This document shows, piece after piece, positions 35,269 to 44,111 of a DNA stretch of 64,000 bases; position 1 is the first letter of the stretch, and each line of letters starts with the position of its first letter. Below the pieces are notes generated by a model that had not been told where the DNA came from, did not search any database, and was given only the letters and a program-made list of their open reading frames with translations. The position numbers and the translations under genes are program-made. Source of the DNA: JAMXLO01 sp963850535 (GTDB lineage: Bacteria; Pseudomonadota; Alphaproteobacteria; Acetobacterales; Acetobacteraceae); NCBI GenBank assembly GCA_963850535.1, contig CAWKMC010000020.1, forward strand, positions 186,001-250,000, given 5' to 3'.

Positions 35269-36420
35269 ATGAAACTCAGCACGGACCGGATTCTTACCAC
35301 GCATGTCGGCAGCCTGCCGCGACCGCAGCCGCTGGTGGCGATGCTGATCAAGAAAGATCGCGACGAGCAGTACGACCACGCCGAGTTTGAGGCGCTGGTG
35401 AAGCAGGCGGTCGCCGAGATCGTCGCACGACAGGTCGCGATCGGTATCGACGTCGTCAGCGACGGCGAGGCGAGCAAGGTCGGCTATGCGACCTATGTGC
35501 ATGAACGCCTCACCGGTTTCAGCGGCGAGCCATTTGTGCCGAAGCCCAACCGCGATGTCGCACCGTATGACGATTTCCGCCGCAGGTTGGAGCAGTTCAT
35601 CGGACCGCAGCAGATCCGCCGCCTTTGCTGCCAGGGACCGGTTGCGCGGCAGGATCACGCATCGGCGCAGCGCGACATCGACAACTTCAAGGCGGCGATT
35701 GCTGCATCGAAGCCGGTGGATGCGTTCATGCCGGCGGCGTCGCCTGGCGTGGTATCGACGTTCCAGCCCAATCGCTACTATCCGGATCACCGCGCCTATA
35801 TCGGAGCGGTCGGGGCGGCGATGCGCGAGGAGTACGAGGCGATCGCCAACGCCGGGATTGTCGTGCAGCTCGACAGTCCGGACCTGGCCATGGCGCGTCA
35901 CACCGGCTTTCAGGATCTGACCGAGGCCGAATTCCTGAAGCAGGCGGAACAGCAGGTGGAAGTGCTGAACGACGCGCTGGTCAATGTGCCGGCAAGTTCG
36001 GCGCGGCTGCATCTGTGCTGGGGCAACTATGAGGGCCCGCACGACTTCGACATTCCGCTGCAGAAGATCCTGCCGATCGTGCTGAAGGCCAAGCCGCAGG
36101 CGATCTCGTTCGAGGCCGCCAATCCGCGCCACGAGCACGAGTGGACGGTGTGGCGCGAGGCGAAGCTGCCGGACGACAAGGTGCTTATTCCCGGCGTGAT
36201 CGACACCTGCACCAATTACCTCGAGCATCCGGAATTGGTGGCACAACGCATCTGCCGGTTCGCCGATGTTGTCGGGCGCGAGCGGGTGATCGCCGGCACC
36301 GACTGCGGGTTCTCCACATCGGTCGGCACTGCCGGCCGCGTCGATCGCGAGATCGCCTTTCGCAAGCTCGAATCACTTGTAGAAGGCGCCCGCATCGCCT
36401 CGCAACGTCTGTGGCGCTGA
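35269..36420 (+). CDS. cobalamin-independent methionine synthase II family protein, copy 2
   Basis: A 383-residue tandem paralog of the preceding gene, ATG 35269, ten bases after its stop. It has the same zinc-site residues (His248, Cys250, Glu282, Cys346), and the two align end to end with many substitutions, so the duplication is not recent. The 3' end overlaps the convergent YqhA-like gene by 48 bases. Both may be subunits of one enzyme or have diverged in substrate. Confidence 0.87.
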   Translation: MKLSTDRILTTHVGSLPRPQPLVAMLIKKDRDEQYDHAEFEALVKQAVAEIVARQVAIGIDVVSDGEASKVGYATYVHERLTGFSGEPFVPKPNRDVAPYDDFRRRLEQFIGPQQIRRLCCQGPVARQDHASAQRDIDNFKAAIAASKPVDAFMPAASPGVVSTFQPNRYYPDHRAYIGAVGAAMREEYEAIANAGIVVQLDSPDLAMARHTGFQDLTEAEFLKQAEQQVEVLNDALVNVPASSARLHLCWGNYEGPHDFDIPLQKILPIVLKAKPQAISFEAANPRHEHEWTVWREAKLPDDKVLIPGVIDTCTNYLEHPELVAQRICRFADVVGRERVIAGTDCGFSTSVGTAGRVDREIAFRKLESLVEGARIASQRLWR

Positions 36421-36987
36421 CGGCATCACCGGTTGCTTGGGCACGTGGCTGGACAGGCGGTCCATCAACGCCAGCATGACGGCGGACAGGATGAACGCCA
36501 AGTGCAGCCCGACGCTCCAGGCCAGTTCGCGGTCGCTAAGCCGGTCGACGTGCATGAAGCCTTCGAGCACCTGAATGGCGGAGATGGCCACGATCGAGGT
36601 CATCAGCTTCAACTTCAGGTCGCCGAAGCCGACATGGCCCATCCACTGTGGCCGGTCGTCGTGACGGTCCAGGTCCAGGCGTGAGATAAAATTCTCGTAG
36701 CCGGCGAAGATCACCATGAGCAGCAGGTTGCCCATCAGCGACAGATCGATCAGCGACAGGATCGCAACCGTCAGTTCTTCTCCGCGTGCGGCGAAGCCGT
36801 GGGAGAATAGATTGACTGTCCGGTGGACGAACTCCACGAGCAGCAGCACAAGGCCGGCGGCGAGTCCAACATAGAACGGTGCCATGAGCCATCGGCTGGA
36901 GAACAGCGCCTGCTCCAGCATGCGCTCGACAAATGGGCGGCGGGCTACCACTGACGGCCTTGTGGCGGGACGCGTTTCGCTTTGCAT
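36373..36987 (-). CDS. YqhA/UPF0114 family membrane protein
   Basis: A 204-residue protein; ATG 36987 begins MQSETRP, upstream in-frame sequence is not conserved-looking. Three or four membrane helices: MAPFYVGLAAGLVLLLVEFV, VAILSLIDLSLMGNLLLMVI, and later spans near LKLMTSIVAISAIQVLEGF and SVGLHLAFILSAVMLALMDR. The FENFISRLD-type motif appears as YENFISRLDLDRH. Function unknown. The gene overlaps the convergent MetE-like gene at their 3' ends. Confidence 0.82.
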   Translation of the reverse strand: MQSETRPATRPSVVARRPFVERMLEQALFSSRWLMAPFYVGLAAGLVLLLVEFVHRTVNLFSHGFAARGEELTVAILSLIDLSLMGNLLLMVIFAGYENFISRLDLDRHDDRPQWMGHVGFGDLKLKLMTSIVAISAIQVLEGFMHVDRLSDRELAWSVGLHLAFILSAVMLALMDRLSSHVPKQPVMPSAPQTLRGDAGAFYK

Positions 36988-37003
36988 GGCGGCTTCCGGT
37001 TTT

Positions 37004-37432
37004 TCAGCGCCGTCCCAGGCCGAGCCGGTCCTCGATGATGCGGAGCATCGCAACCTCCTGCGGCCATGCGATGCCGTCCGCCAGCATGACCTGGCGGGCG
37101 ACCTGCGCGATCAGGGGCGAGTCAGCGGTGCGGGAAAGAGGACGCAGTGCGTCAGCCTCGTCGCAAAGCGCGGAGAGCTGTTCTCCAGACGGCCGGTTTG
37201 ACGCCTGTTCGAGCAATGCAAGCGCGGCCCTGCGACCGTAGCGAGCGAGCAGGCCGTTGCGCCGAAGGCATCTCAGCAGCGTCCTGCGCTCGGCTGGATC
37301 CACCACACCATCGGCCAAGGCGACGAGAGCGCCGGCGCGCACGACCCCATCGAAGGTCTGCTGGCTCGGCAGCTGAACGATCTGCGGTTCGCGGCGATGA
37401 TGGTGATGAGACGAGCGACGGTTATGTGCCAT
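37004..37432 (-). CDS. TerB-like (tellurite-resistance type) protein
   Basis: A 142-residue protein; ATG 37432 has AGGAG upstream. A His-rich start (SSHHHHRREP) precedes an all-helical TerB-like fold: FDGVVRAGALVALADGVVDP and QVARQVMLADGIAWPQEVAM are the two acidic, metal-binding-type helix turns of the family. TerB proteins associate with the cell membrane and stress or metal responses. Transcribed divergently from a VWA-domain gene, a pairing seen in Ter-like systems. Poly-His may bind metal. Confidence 0.75.
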   Translation of the reverse strand: MAHNRRSSHHHHRREPQIVQLPSQQTFDGVVRAGALVALADGVVDPAERRTLLRCLRRNGLLARYGRRAALALLEQASNRPSGEQLSALCDEADALRPLSRTADSPLIAQVARQVMLADGIAWPQEVAMLRIIEDRLGLGRR

Positions 37433-37658
37433 GGTCTGAGCTCCTGTGCGTTGAGGGTCACGCGCACGGCAGGCGTCAGCCAGGGAGCGGATTGGTCCCA
37501 TCGGGCGGCCACCGCGCGTGCGCGGTGATCCGACATCGCAGGTTGGCCGCCATATATGCACGGCGTCCTGCCAGAGGGGCCCGGATCGGCTTTGTTGTAT
37601 CTTTAACTGGCGCAAAATCGTGCCCATTCAAGGTCTGAGCACAGGCGAGATCGACGTC

Positions 37659-38429
37659 ATGGCCGACAAGCCGAACTTCGTTCTAGTTCCGGAGCCCGAA
37701 CCGGAGGCGGAAGAAGACCAGCAGCAACCTGTCACCCTGTTCGGGCAGGTGCGTGCTCTGGCGCAATCCGTCGCCGGCGGATTGGTGCGTGGGGTGACCG
37801 GGGCGCAGCTACCGGCGACGCAACCGCTCCGGCCGCGGCTGATCTTTGGCTTCGACGCCACCGCGTCGCGCGAGCCGGCGTGGGCGACCGCGCGCACCGT
37901 GACCGATGCACTTGTCAAGGCACTCCCGGGAGAACTCGACGTGGCGCTGGCCGTGCATGGCGGGTCCATGCTGCACACCTTCACCGAGTTCACCTCTGAC
38001 CCGACCCGCTTGCGTGATCGTGCCGCCGGCATCTCCTGCCTTGCCGGGATGACGCGGCTGCTGCCGATCCTATCGCGCGCGCTGTCCAATCCGGGCGTGC
38101 GCGTTGTCACCTATATCGGCGACGTGTTCGAGGAGTTGCCGGTGCGCGGCAGGAAGCTCGCAGACGCGATGGGCGAGAAAGGCATCCGGCTGATCGTGCT
38201 GCACGACACTGCCGATTGGAATTCGAAGCGCGACGCCGAGGTGTTCCTTGACCTGGCGCGCCGCACCGGCGGCTGCGTGCTGCCGTTCGATGCCAGTGCG
38301 CCGGCGCGGCTGCGCGAACTGCTGGCGGCGGTGGCAGTGTATGCCGTGGGTGGCAGCGACCTGCTTGAGCAGAAGCGAGAGGAACTGCCGGGCGCGGTGA
38401 TGCTGCTCGAGCATCTGCGCAACCGCTGA
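37659..38429 (+). CDS. VWA-like domain protein
   Basis: A 256-residue protein; ATG 37659 begins MADKPNFVLVPEPEPEAEE, an acidic, disordered start. The central domain has the VWA-type first strand and metal-site motif LIFGFDATASREPAW (DxTxS), then alternating strands (DVALAVHGG; RVVTYIGDVF; IRLIVLHD). It probably binds a partner protein through Mg. The gene is divergent from the TerB-like gene, so the two may form one stress-response unit. Confidence 0.72.
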   Translation: MADKPNFVLVPEPEPEAEEDQQQPVTLFGQVRALAQSVAGGLVRGVTGAQLPATQPLRPRLIFGFDATASREPAWATARTVTDALVKALPGELDVALAVHGGSMLHTFTEFTSDPTRLRDRAAGISCLAGMTRLLPILSRALSNPGVRVVTYIGDVFEELPVRGRKLADAMGEKGIRLIVLHDTADWNSKRDAEVFLDLARRTGGCVLPFDASAPARLRELLAAVAVYAVGGSDLLEQKREELPGAVMLLEHLRNR

Positions 38430-38433
38430 CGCT

Positions 38434-39616
38434 TCAGTCCTCGCTGAAGAAGCGGCGCTCGGCGGCGGTGTCGTTCGGCGCCTCGGGGCCCAGCCCGATG
38501 AAGTCGATCATGCGCGACGGGTCCTCGCCGATGCGCGGCAGGGAACGCTCACGCAATGCCGCGGCATCGTCGCCAACTCCGAAGAACAGCCGGCTCCATA
38601 ATCCGTGCGTCCGATGCAGCGCGGCAAAGTAGCTATCGTGCTCCCGAAGCGTACGCCGTGGCCGCTGCACGCCAGTCAGCGTTGGCGAGCAAGTGGTCTC
38701 GCAGAACGCGCGCATCGCGCAGGGTGAGCGACAGGCCACTGCCCCAGACCGGATCGCTCGCGGCGGCCGCGTCACCGATCAGCACCACGTCATCGCGATA
38801 GGGATGCGGTGCCCAGCAGTCAGGCGCGTTGAACGAGGCGAGCGGTCCGACGCAAACGGCGTCGCGAAACCAGTCGGGCGACGCGCCAGCCGTGAGCGAC
38901 ATTTCGATAAAGCGATCGGCATCGCGCACGCCGCTGAGCGTCGGATGCGCCGCCGCCAAATAGGCGGCGTAGGCGCGGAACCGGCCAGCGCCGATCGGAA
39001 ACACGATAGACAGTCGCTGGTCGTTTGGATTGATCACCATCTGCACCGCATCGTCCGGCATCCGCATGTCGCGGTACAGCGTGCCTGCGACGGTGACCCA
39101 GTCCGGATCGCGCTCGACATCGAAGTTGCACATGGCACGCACGCGGGAATTGCGGCCGTCGGCGCCGATCACCAATCGGCTGGTCAGTTGTCGCGTCGAT
39201 CCCTCGGAGCGGATTGTGACCGAGGGCGGATCTCCTGGAGTGACATCGACTACCTCGGCCGGTCGCAACAGGTCGGCGCCCGACTCCGTCGCAAGATCGA
39301 GCAGGCACTGCTGCATCTCGGGATGATGGAAGTCCAGCATCCCCGCCCTGGCGGGGGTGGTTGCCACAAGATCGCGGTTGCTGTCCGGCATGGTCAGGAA
39401 GCGGGTCTGATGCGCACAGCGTTCGAGCAAGCGGTCGTAGATGCCGAGTTGGCGCGCCTCCGCGACGCCCCAGGGCAGCATGCCCTCGCCGCGCACGCGG
39501 TCACGGAACACCGCGTCGCGTTCGACAATCAGAACGCGGGTGCCGGTCGGTGCCATGGCGGCGGCAAGAGCTGAACCGGCCAGTCCACCGCCGACGATCA
39601 CCAGATCGTAGTCCAT
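38434..39616 (-). pseudogene. FAD-dependent monooxygenase (PHBH-type), frameshifted near C-terminus
   Basis: ATG 39616 starts the dinucleotide-binding motif DYDLVIVGGGLAGSALAAAM. The middle RLVIGADGRNSRVR and the late GDAAAASDPVWGSGLSLTLR are the GD and FAD-ribityl motifs. The frame is open to 38633. An extra T at about 38647 (GCTTCGGG for GCTCGGG, coding strand) shifts it; the other frame continues with REHDSYFAALHRTHGLWSRL to 38434. Corrected length is about 393 residues. The family hydroxylates aromatic or related substrates with O2 and NAD(P)H. The extra base may be a sequencing slip. Confidence 0.78.
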
Positions 39617-39640
39617 TGGCCCCCTCCCTCAGGCTGGCGG

Positions 39641-41470
39641 TTAGGCGACGGCAGCTTCCGCCCGTCGCTCGTACCGCTTGCGCTCGTGCGGGTCCAAGTA
39701 GCGTTTGCGCAGGCGCACCGCGCCCGGGGTCACTTCGACCAGTTCGTCGTCCTCGATATAGGCGATCGCCTGTTCCAGGCTCATGCGCCGCGGCGGAATC
39801 AACAGCATCGCATCATCCTTGCCGGCCGCGCGGATGTTGGTCAGCTTCTTTTCCTTGATCGGGTTAACTTCAAGGTCCGATCCGCGGGCGTTCTCGCCGA
39901 GGATCATGCCGACATAGACCTTCTCGCCGGGGTTCACGAACAGCGTGCCGCGTTCCTGGATGTAGAACAGCGCGTAGTGGACCGCTTCGCCGTTCTCGGT
40001 GGAGATCAGCGTGCCGTTGCGCCGGCCCTCGATCGGTCCCTTCCACGGGCCATAGCCGGCGAACAGCCGGTTCATCACGCCGGTGCCGCGCGTGTCGGTC
40101 AGGAAGTCCCCGTGGTAGCCGATCAGGCCACGGCTGGGGATGCTGAAGGTCAGCCGCAGCTTGCCGCCGCCCGAGGGGCGCATGTCGCGCAGCTCGCCCT
40201 TACGGCGCGAGAGTTGTTCGACCACCACGCCGGAATACGGTTCGTCGACGTCGACCAGCACCTCCTCCATCGGCTCCTCGCGGGCGCCGGTGTCGGGGTT
40301 GGCGCGGGTCAGCACCCGGGGGCGGCCAATGGCCAACTCGAAGCCTTCACGGCGCATCTGCTCGATCAGCACACCGAGCTGCAGTTCGCCGCGGCCGGCG
40401 ACTTCGAACGCCTCGGTTTCGCTGCTGTCCGCCACCTTGATCGCGACGTTGCCTTCGGCCTCGCGGAACAGCCGCTCGCGGATCTGCCGGCTGGTGACTT
40501 TTTTCCCCTCGCGCCCGGCCAGCGGGCCGTCGTTGATGCGGAAGGTCATCGCCAGCGTCGGCGGATCGACCGGAATGGCGGGCAATGGCTCGGCCAACTC
40601 CGGGGCGCCGATCGTGTCCGGCACGGTCGCCTCGGCGAGGCCCGCTACTGCGATGATATCGCCGGCCTCCGCTTCCTCGACCGCCACCCGTTCGAGGCCA
40701 CGGAAGGACAGCAGCTTGGTCAGCCGGGCGGTCTCGCCTTGAGTGCCATCGGCGTGCAGGACCCGGACCGGCATGTTGATGCGGGCGCGGCCCTGCTCGA
40801 CGCGGCCAGTCAGCACGCGGCCCAGATAGGGGTCGTACTCCATGATCGTCGCCACCATGCCGAAGGGCGCCTCGGGGTCCAGGTCGGGCGCCGGCACGTG
40901 CTGCACGATGAGGTCGAACAGGGCCGCCAGATTCTGCCGGGGACCGTCGAGGGTCGCGTCCGCCCAGCCCTGCCGGCCGGAGGCATACAGCATCGGGAAA
41001 TCCAGCTGCGCGTCAGAGGCGCCAAGGGCGGCGAACAGGTCGAATACTTCGGTATGCACCTCGTCGGCGCGAGCGTCGGCACGGTCCACCTTGTTGACGA
41101 CGACGATCGGATGCAGACCACGGGCCAGTGCCTTGCCGACCACAAACTTCGTCTGCGGCAGCACGCCCTCGGCGGCGTCCACCAGCACGATGGCGCCGTC
41201 CACCATGTTCAGGATGCGCTCGACCTCGCCGCCGAAGTCGGCGTGGCCGGGGGTGTCGACGATGTTGATGCGGGTGCCGCGCCAGACGACCGAGGTGCAC
41301 TTGGCGAGGATGGTGATGCCGCGCTCGCGCTCCAGGTCGTTGCGGTCGAGCGCCCTCTCGGCCACCACCTGGTGGTCGCGAAAGGAGCCGGACTGGCTGA
41401 GGAGCTTATCGACCAGGGTGGTCTTGCCGTGGTCGACATGGGCGATGATCGCGACGTTGCGAATCTGCAT
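39641..41470 (-). CDS. typA: ribosome-associated translational GTPase TypA/BipA
   Basis: A 609-residue protein. ATG 41470 (MQIRNVAIIAHVDHGKTTLV) matches the family start. GTPase motifs: G1 AHVDHGKT, G2 within ERGITI, G3 DTPGHADFG, G4 NKVDRADAR. The elongation-factor-like domains and the TypA-specific C-terminal domain (SRGLIGYHGDFLTDTRGTG; YALFYIQERGTLFVNPG) are complete. It binds the 70S ribosome and helps assembly and translation under stress such as cold. Confidence 0.97.
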   Translation of the reverse strand: MQIRNVAIIAHVDHGKTTLVDKLLSQSGSFRDHQVVAERALDRNDLERERGITILAKCTSVVWRGTRINIVDTPGHADFGGEVERILNMVDGAIVLVDAAEGVLPQTKFVVGKALARGLHPIVVVNKVDRADARADEVHTEVFDLFAALGASDAQLDFPMLYASGRQGWADATLDGPRQNLAALFDLIVQHVPAPDLDPEAPFGMVATIMEYDPYLGRVLTGRVEQGRARINMPVRVLHADGTQGETARLTKLLSFRGLERVAVEEAEAGDIIAVAGLAEATVPDTIGAPELAEPLPAIPVDPPTLAMTFRINDGPLAGREGKKVTSRQIRERLFREAEGNVAIKVADSSETEAFEVAGRGELQLGVLIEQMRREGFELAIGRPRVLTRANPDTGAREEPMEEVLVDVDEPYSGVVVEQLSRRKGELRDMRPSGGGKLRLTFSIPSRGLIGYHGDFLTDTRGTGVMNRLFAGYGPWKGPIEGRRNGTLISTENGEAVHYALFYIQERGTLFVNPGEKVYVGMILGENARGSDLEVNPIKEKKLTNIRAAGKDDAMLLIPPRRMSLEQAIAYIEDDELVEVTPGAVRLRKRYLDPHERKRYERRAEAAVA

Positions 41471-41575
41471 GGGAGCCTGAAGTGCGGGGGTGCTGCGCCG
41501 CACACATAGGCGCAGACGGCGCGATGTGCGAGAGCGAATCGCGTCAGGCTTGCTGCCGTGTGGACCTGGGTCGTT

Positions 41576-42280
41576 TCAGGGCGGACCGGTGGAAGGCGCG
41601 GACAACAGCGGTGGTGCCGCACGCCATCCAGGATCCACGTCGTCGGAGCGGTGCAGGGAGCGGGAGGCGCACAGGCGCGTATGCAGGTTCCTGAGGAACC
41701 TGGCGAGGCTCCCGCCATACATCATGATGGCGTGGTTGATTTCATCCCAGAAGGCCCGATCAAGATCCCCGGGGGCGATGCCGAGGTCACCGCAGATGTC
41801 GACGATGACTGCGCCGATCGGTCGGCGAAGGACTTCGGCGGCGATCTTCTCTTCCGTCGGAAGATTAGCGAGGCGCAGATCGCCGGTGCGGTTGTTGGGC
41901 TCGGCATCCGGCTGCGTGACCGGCCGCCGTACGGGGCGTGGCGCGTGCGTTGCGGGCGCACGGATGGGTTTGGGCGCGAGCTGCTGGTCGCGTGCGGCAC
42001 GGCGGCACAGCCTGGCTTCCAGCGCAGCGGCGCGGCGCAGGCCATTGGTGATGCGAGCCAAAATCACTGCGACATCGGTGGTGCCGAAGGGTCTTGCCCA
42101 GAGGGCGAAGCTTGGCGTGGATGCATGCTGCTGGACCGTGTCGGCGAGCTGCTTGCCGTAGTCGATCAGCTTGCGCACAAGGCTCAGGACACGGGCGATA
42201 GCGCCGGTGCGTATGCGCGCGCCGGCCCCAGGAAGCTCGGGGGCCGTGGCTGAGGCGACAGGTTGAGCCGCGGCGGACAT
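41576..42280 (-). CDS. conserved hypothetical protein
   Basis: A 234-residue protein starting at ATG 42280. N-terminal disordered Ala/Pro, a helical region (VLSLVRKLIDYGKQLADTV), FALWARPFGTTDVAVILARI, a Pro/Arg linker with several PVRRP-type turns and a second helical part (IVDICGDLGIAPGDLDRAFW, then a hydrophobic GGSLARFL stretch). The pattern looks like a protein known from alphaproteobacteria without a role. No membrane helix or catalytic motif. It lies between typA and the DUF1254 region on the minus strand. Confidence 0.65.
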   Translation of the reverse strand: MSAAAQPVASATAPELPGAGARIRTGAIARVLSLVRKLIDYGKQLADTVQQHASTPSFALWARPFGTTDVAVILARITNGLRRAAALEARLCRRAARDQQLAPKPIRAPATHAPRPVRRPVTQPDAEPNNRTGDLRLANLPTEEKIAAEVLRRPIGAVIVDICGDLGIAPGDLDRAFWDEINHAIMMYGGSLARFLRNLHTRLCASRSLHRSDDVDPGWRAAPPLLSAPSTGPP

Positions 42281-42440
42281 GAACGAAATAAGAACATAGT
42301 GGCATCAGAGTGAGCAAGGAAAAGCTGTTTCCGCTGACCATAGGCCTGCCGGCGATGTGACCGGCTCGGGCGCCGGATCACGTGGTCTCGCCGTCGCCCG
42401 GCCAATACAGTGCCCGACCGCATTTCGGATGGATGGGCAA

Positions 42441-42550
42441 GCATGGTCACTGACTGCACGTGTCGCGGCGCTCTGGTGAAGCCGCAACCGGCGTGGCCGC
42501 CGGTGCGGTTCCGACCAGAGCGCTGCGACGCGTGCAGTCTGTGACCATGC
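42441..42550. repeat. 110-base near-perfect palindrome
   Basis: Arms at 42441-42477 and 42514-42550 match in 34 of 37 positions as inverted repeats. The 36-base centre forms its own hairpin (ACCGGCG TGGC CGCCGGT). It ends five bases before the likely start of the DUF1254 gene. Each strand holds a 33-codon open frame beginning MVTDCT. The rest of 42281-42440 shows no gene. Confidence 0.85.
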
Positions 42551-42554
42551 GCCC

Positions 42555-44111
42555 GTGAGGACAGCGCCGACACGCGGAGCGCCGCCCGCGCCGCCCGTCG
42601 CTTTCGATCAGATACCGAAGCCCGCGGATGGCGTGATCATGCCGCCCGGCTACGTCAAGGCCTTGGCACAATTTGCCTATATCTGGGGCTGGCCGCTGAT
42701 CAACATGGTGAACCGCCGCGCCGCTATCACCCGGGCGCCGCATCCTGGGATTTTGGGCGGTTTCGTGCCGGCTGCGCCACGTGGACGCATTGCCATGCTG
42801 TCGGACTATATCAAGCCACAGGAAACCTTTGTCACCTGCCCGAACCAGGATGTCGTCTATGGGCTCGGCTTCTTCGCACTCGACCAAGAGCCGGTGGTGA
42901 TCCAGGTACCGGAGTTCGGCGATCGTTTCTGGGTTTATGCGTTATACGACAACCGCACCGACCAGTTCGGCCGTCTCGGCAAGCCCTACGACACGAAGCC
43001 CGGCTTCTACCTGGTAGTCGGTCCGCGCTGGCAGGGCAGCGCGCCTTCCGGCATCAGCGAGGTCGTGCGCTGTTCGACTGAGCTTGCCAACGTCATCCCG
43101 CGGGTATTCCTCAACGATACGCGAGAGGACCGGAAGGCGATCCAGCCCGTCATCAACCAGATCGTCGTCTATCCGCTCGCCGAGTTCGACGGGAAGATGA
43201 AGACCGTGGACTACGCTTCATTGCCGAACATTCCTGCGCCGGCATCCAGCGGCGGCGAGACGAAGTGGGTCATACCTGAAAAGTTCTTCGACGAGTTCCC
43301 TGCCGTGCTCGACGACGTTCAGCCGCTGCCGGGCGAGGAGGCAATCTACGCCAATTTCCGCCAGTTGATGAATGCCGCCAGAGCCGACCCCGCCGTGGCG
43401 AAGCTGCTCACCGAAACTGCGGCCGCCGCTGAGCGGGACATCGTGCAGTCCTTCTTCCAGTGGCGCCATAACGGCGTGCCGGCAGGCAACAACTGGAATC
43501 GCTCGAAGAATAATGCTGAGTTTGGCGTGGATTATTTCGACCGCCTCGGCACCGCAAGGTCGAACATGTTCGACAACCGACCGAGCGAAACGCAGTATTT
43601 CTACAGCGACCGCAACTCAGCGGGCGCGCAATTGCACGGCACCAGCACCTATTCTGTCACGTTCCCGCCGAACCAAACGCCACCTGTGCGCGGCTTCTGG
43701 TCGCTGACGCTGTACAACGACAAGCACCTGTTCCATCCCAACGCGCTGAACCGCTATTCTTTGGGCACGAAGAACCAGACCCTGAAGCGAAATGCGGATG
43801 GGTCGTTGACGCTGTACGCGGGCAGCAAAAATCCGGGGCACGGCCACGAGGCGAACTGGCTGCCCGCACCAGACGGCACATTCTCTCTCTACCTTCGCGC
43901 CTACTCGGGCGAACAGCCGATCCTCGATGGATCGTGGCAGCCGCCAGGATCGAAAAGCAGCACTGACCGCCAACCAATTAGAGGGTATCCGTCATGCCGA
44001 AAGCCAGCCTCCGAACATCAGCGGCGGTCTGCGTCCTTGCTGCGGGGTCCGTCCATGCCACGCGGGCTGATGCGCAGCAACAGCCGGAGCCTCCCCTGGT
44101 CCAGCAATTGA
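42555..44111 (+). CDS. DUF1254-type protein, copy 1 (no signal peptide seen; altered C-terminus)
   Basis: GTG 42555 is the first usable start; no signal peptide can be read in this frame, although the family is normally exported. DUF1254/DUF1214 features: FAYIWGWPLINMVNRRAAI, CPNQDVVYGLGFFALDQEPV, FWVYALYDNRTDQFGRLG and FWSLTLYNDKHLFHPNALNR. The normal ending, DGSWQPP, is reached near 43950; a lost base there makes the reading run on for about 45 more residues into the next gene. A one-base correction gives a stop at 43966. Function is unknown; relatives resemble periplasmic proteins. Confidence 0.78.
   Translation: MRTAPTRGAPPAPPVAFDQIPKPADGVIMPPGYVKALAQFAYIWGWPLINMVNRRAAITRAPHPGILGGFVPAAPRGRIAMLSDYIKPQETFVTCPNQDVVYGLGFFALDQEPVVIQVPEFGDRFWVYALYDNRTDQFGRLGKPYDTKPGFYLVVGPRWQGSAPSGISEVVRCSTELANVIPRVFLNDTREDRKAIQPVINQIVVYPLAEFDGKMKTVDYASLPNIPAPASSGGETKWVIPEKFFDEFPAVLDDVQPLPGEEAIYANFRQLMNAARADPAVAKLLTETAAAAERDIVQSFFQWRHNGVPAGNNWNRSKNNAEFGVDYFDRLGTARSNMFDNRPSETQYFYSDRNSAGAQLHGTSTYSVTFPPNQTPPVRGFWSLTLYNDKHLFHPNALNRYSLGTKNQTLKRNADGSLTLYAGSKNPGHGHEANWLPAPDGTFSLYLRAYSGEQPILDGSWQPPGSKSSTDRQPIRGYPSCRKPASEHQRRSASLLRGPSMPRGLMRSNSRSLPWSSN

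Noticed and set aside
39686..41509. Very long open frame on the plus strand opposite typA
   Set aside because: It is the antisense shadow of a well-conserved GTPase gene in GC-rich DNA; the translation is Ala/Arg/His-rich without any domain.
42447..42887. Minus-strand frame with a Tat-like stretch inside the 110-base palindrome taken as a gene
   Set aside because: Most of it is antisense to the DUF1254 gene; only the palindrome-encoded end is notable, so it is reported as a finding, not a gene.
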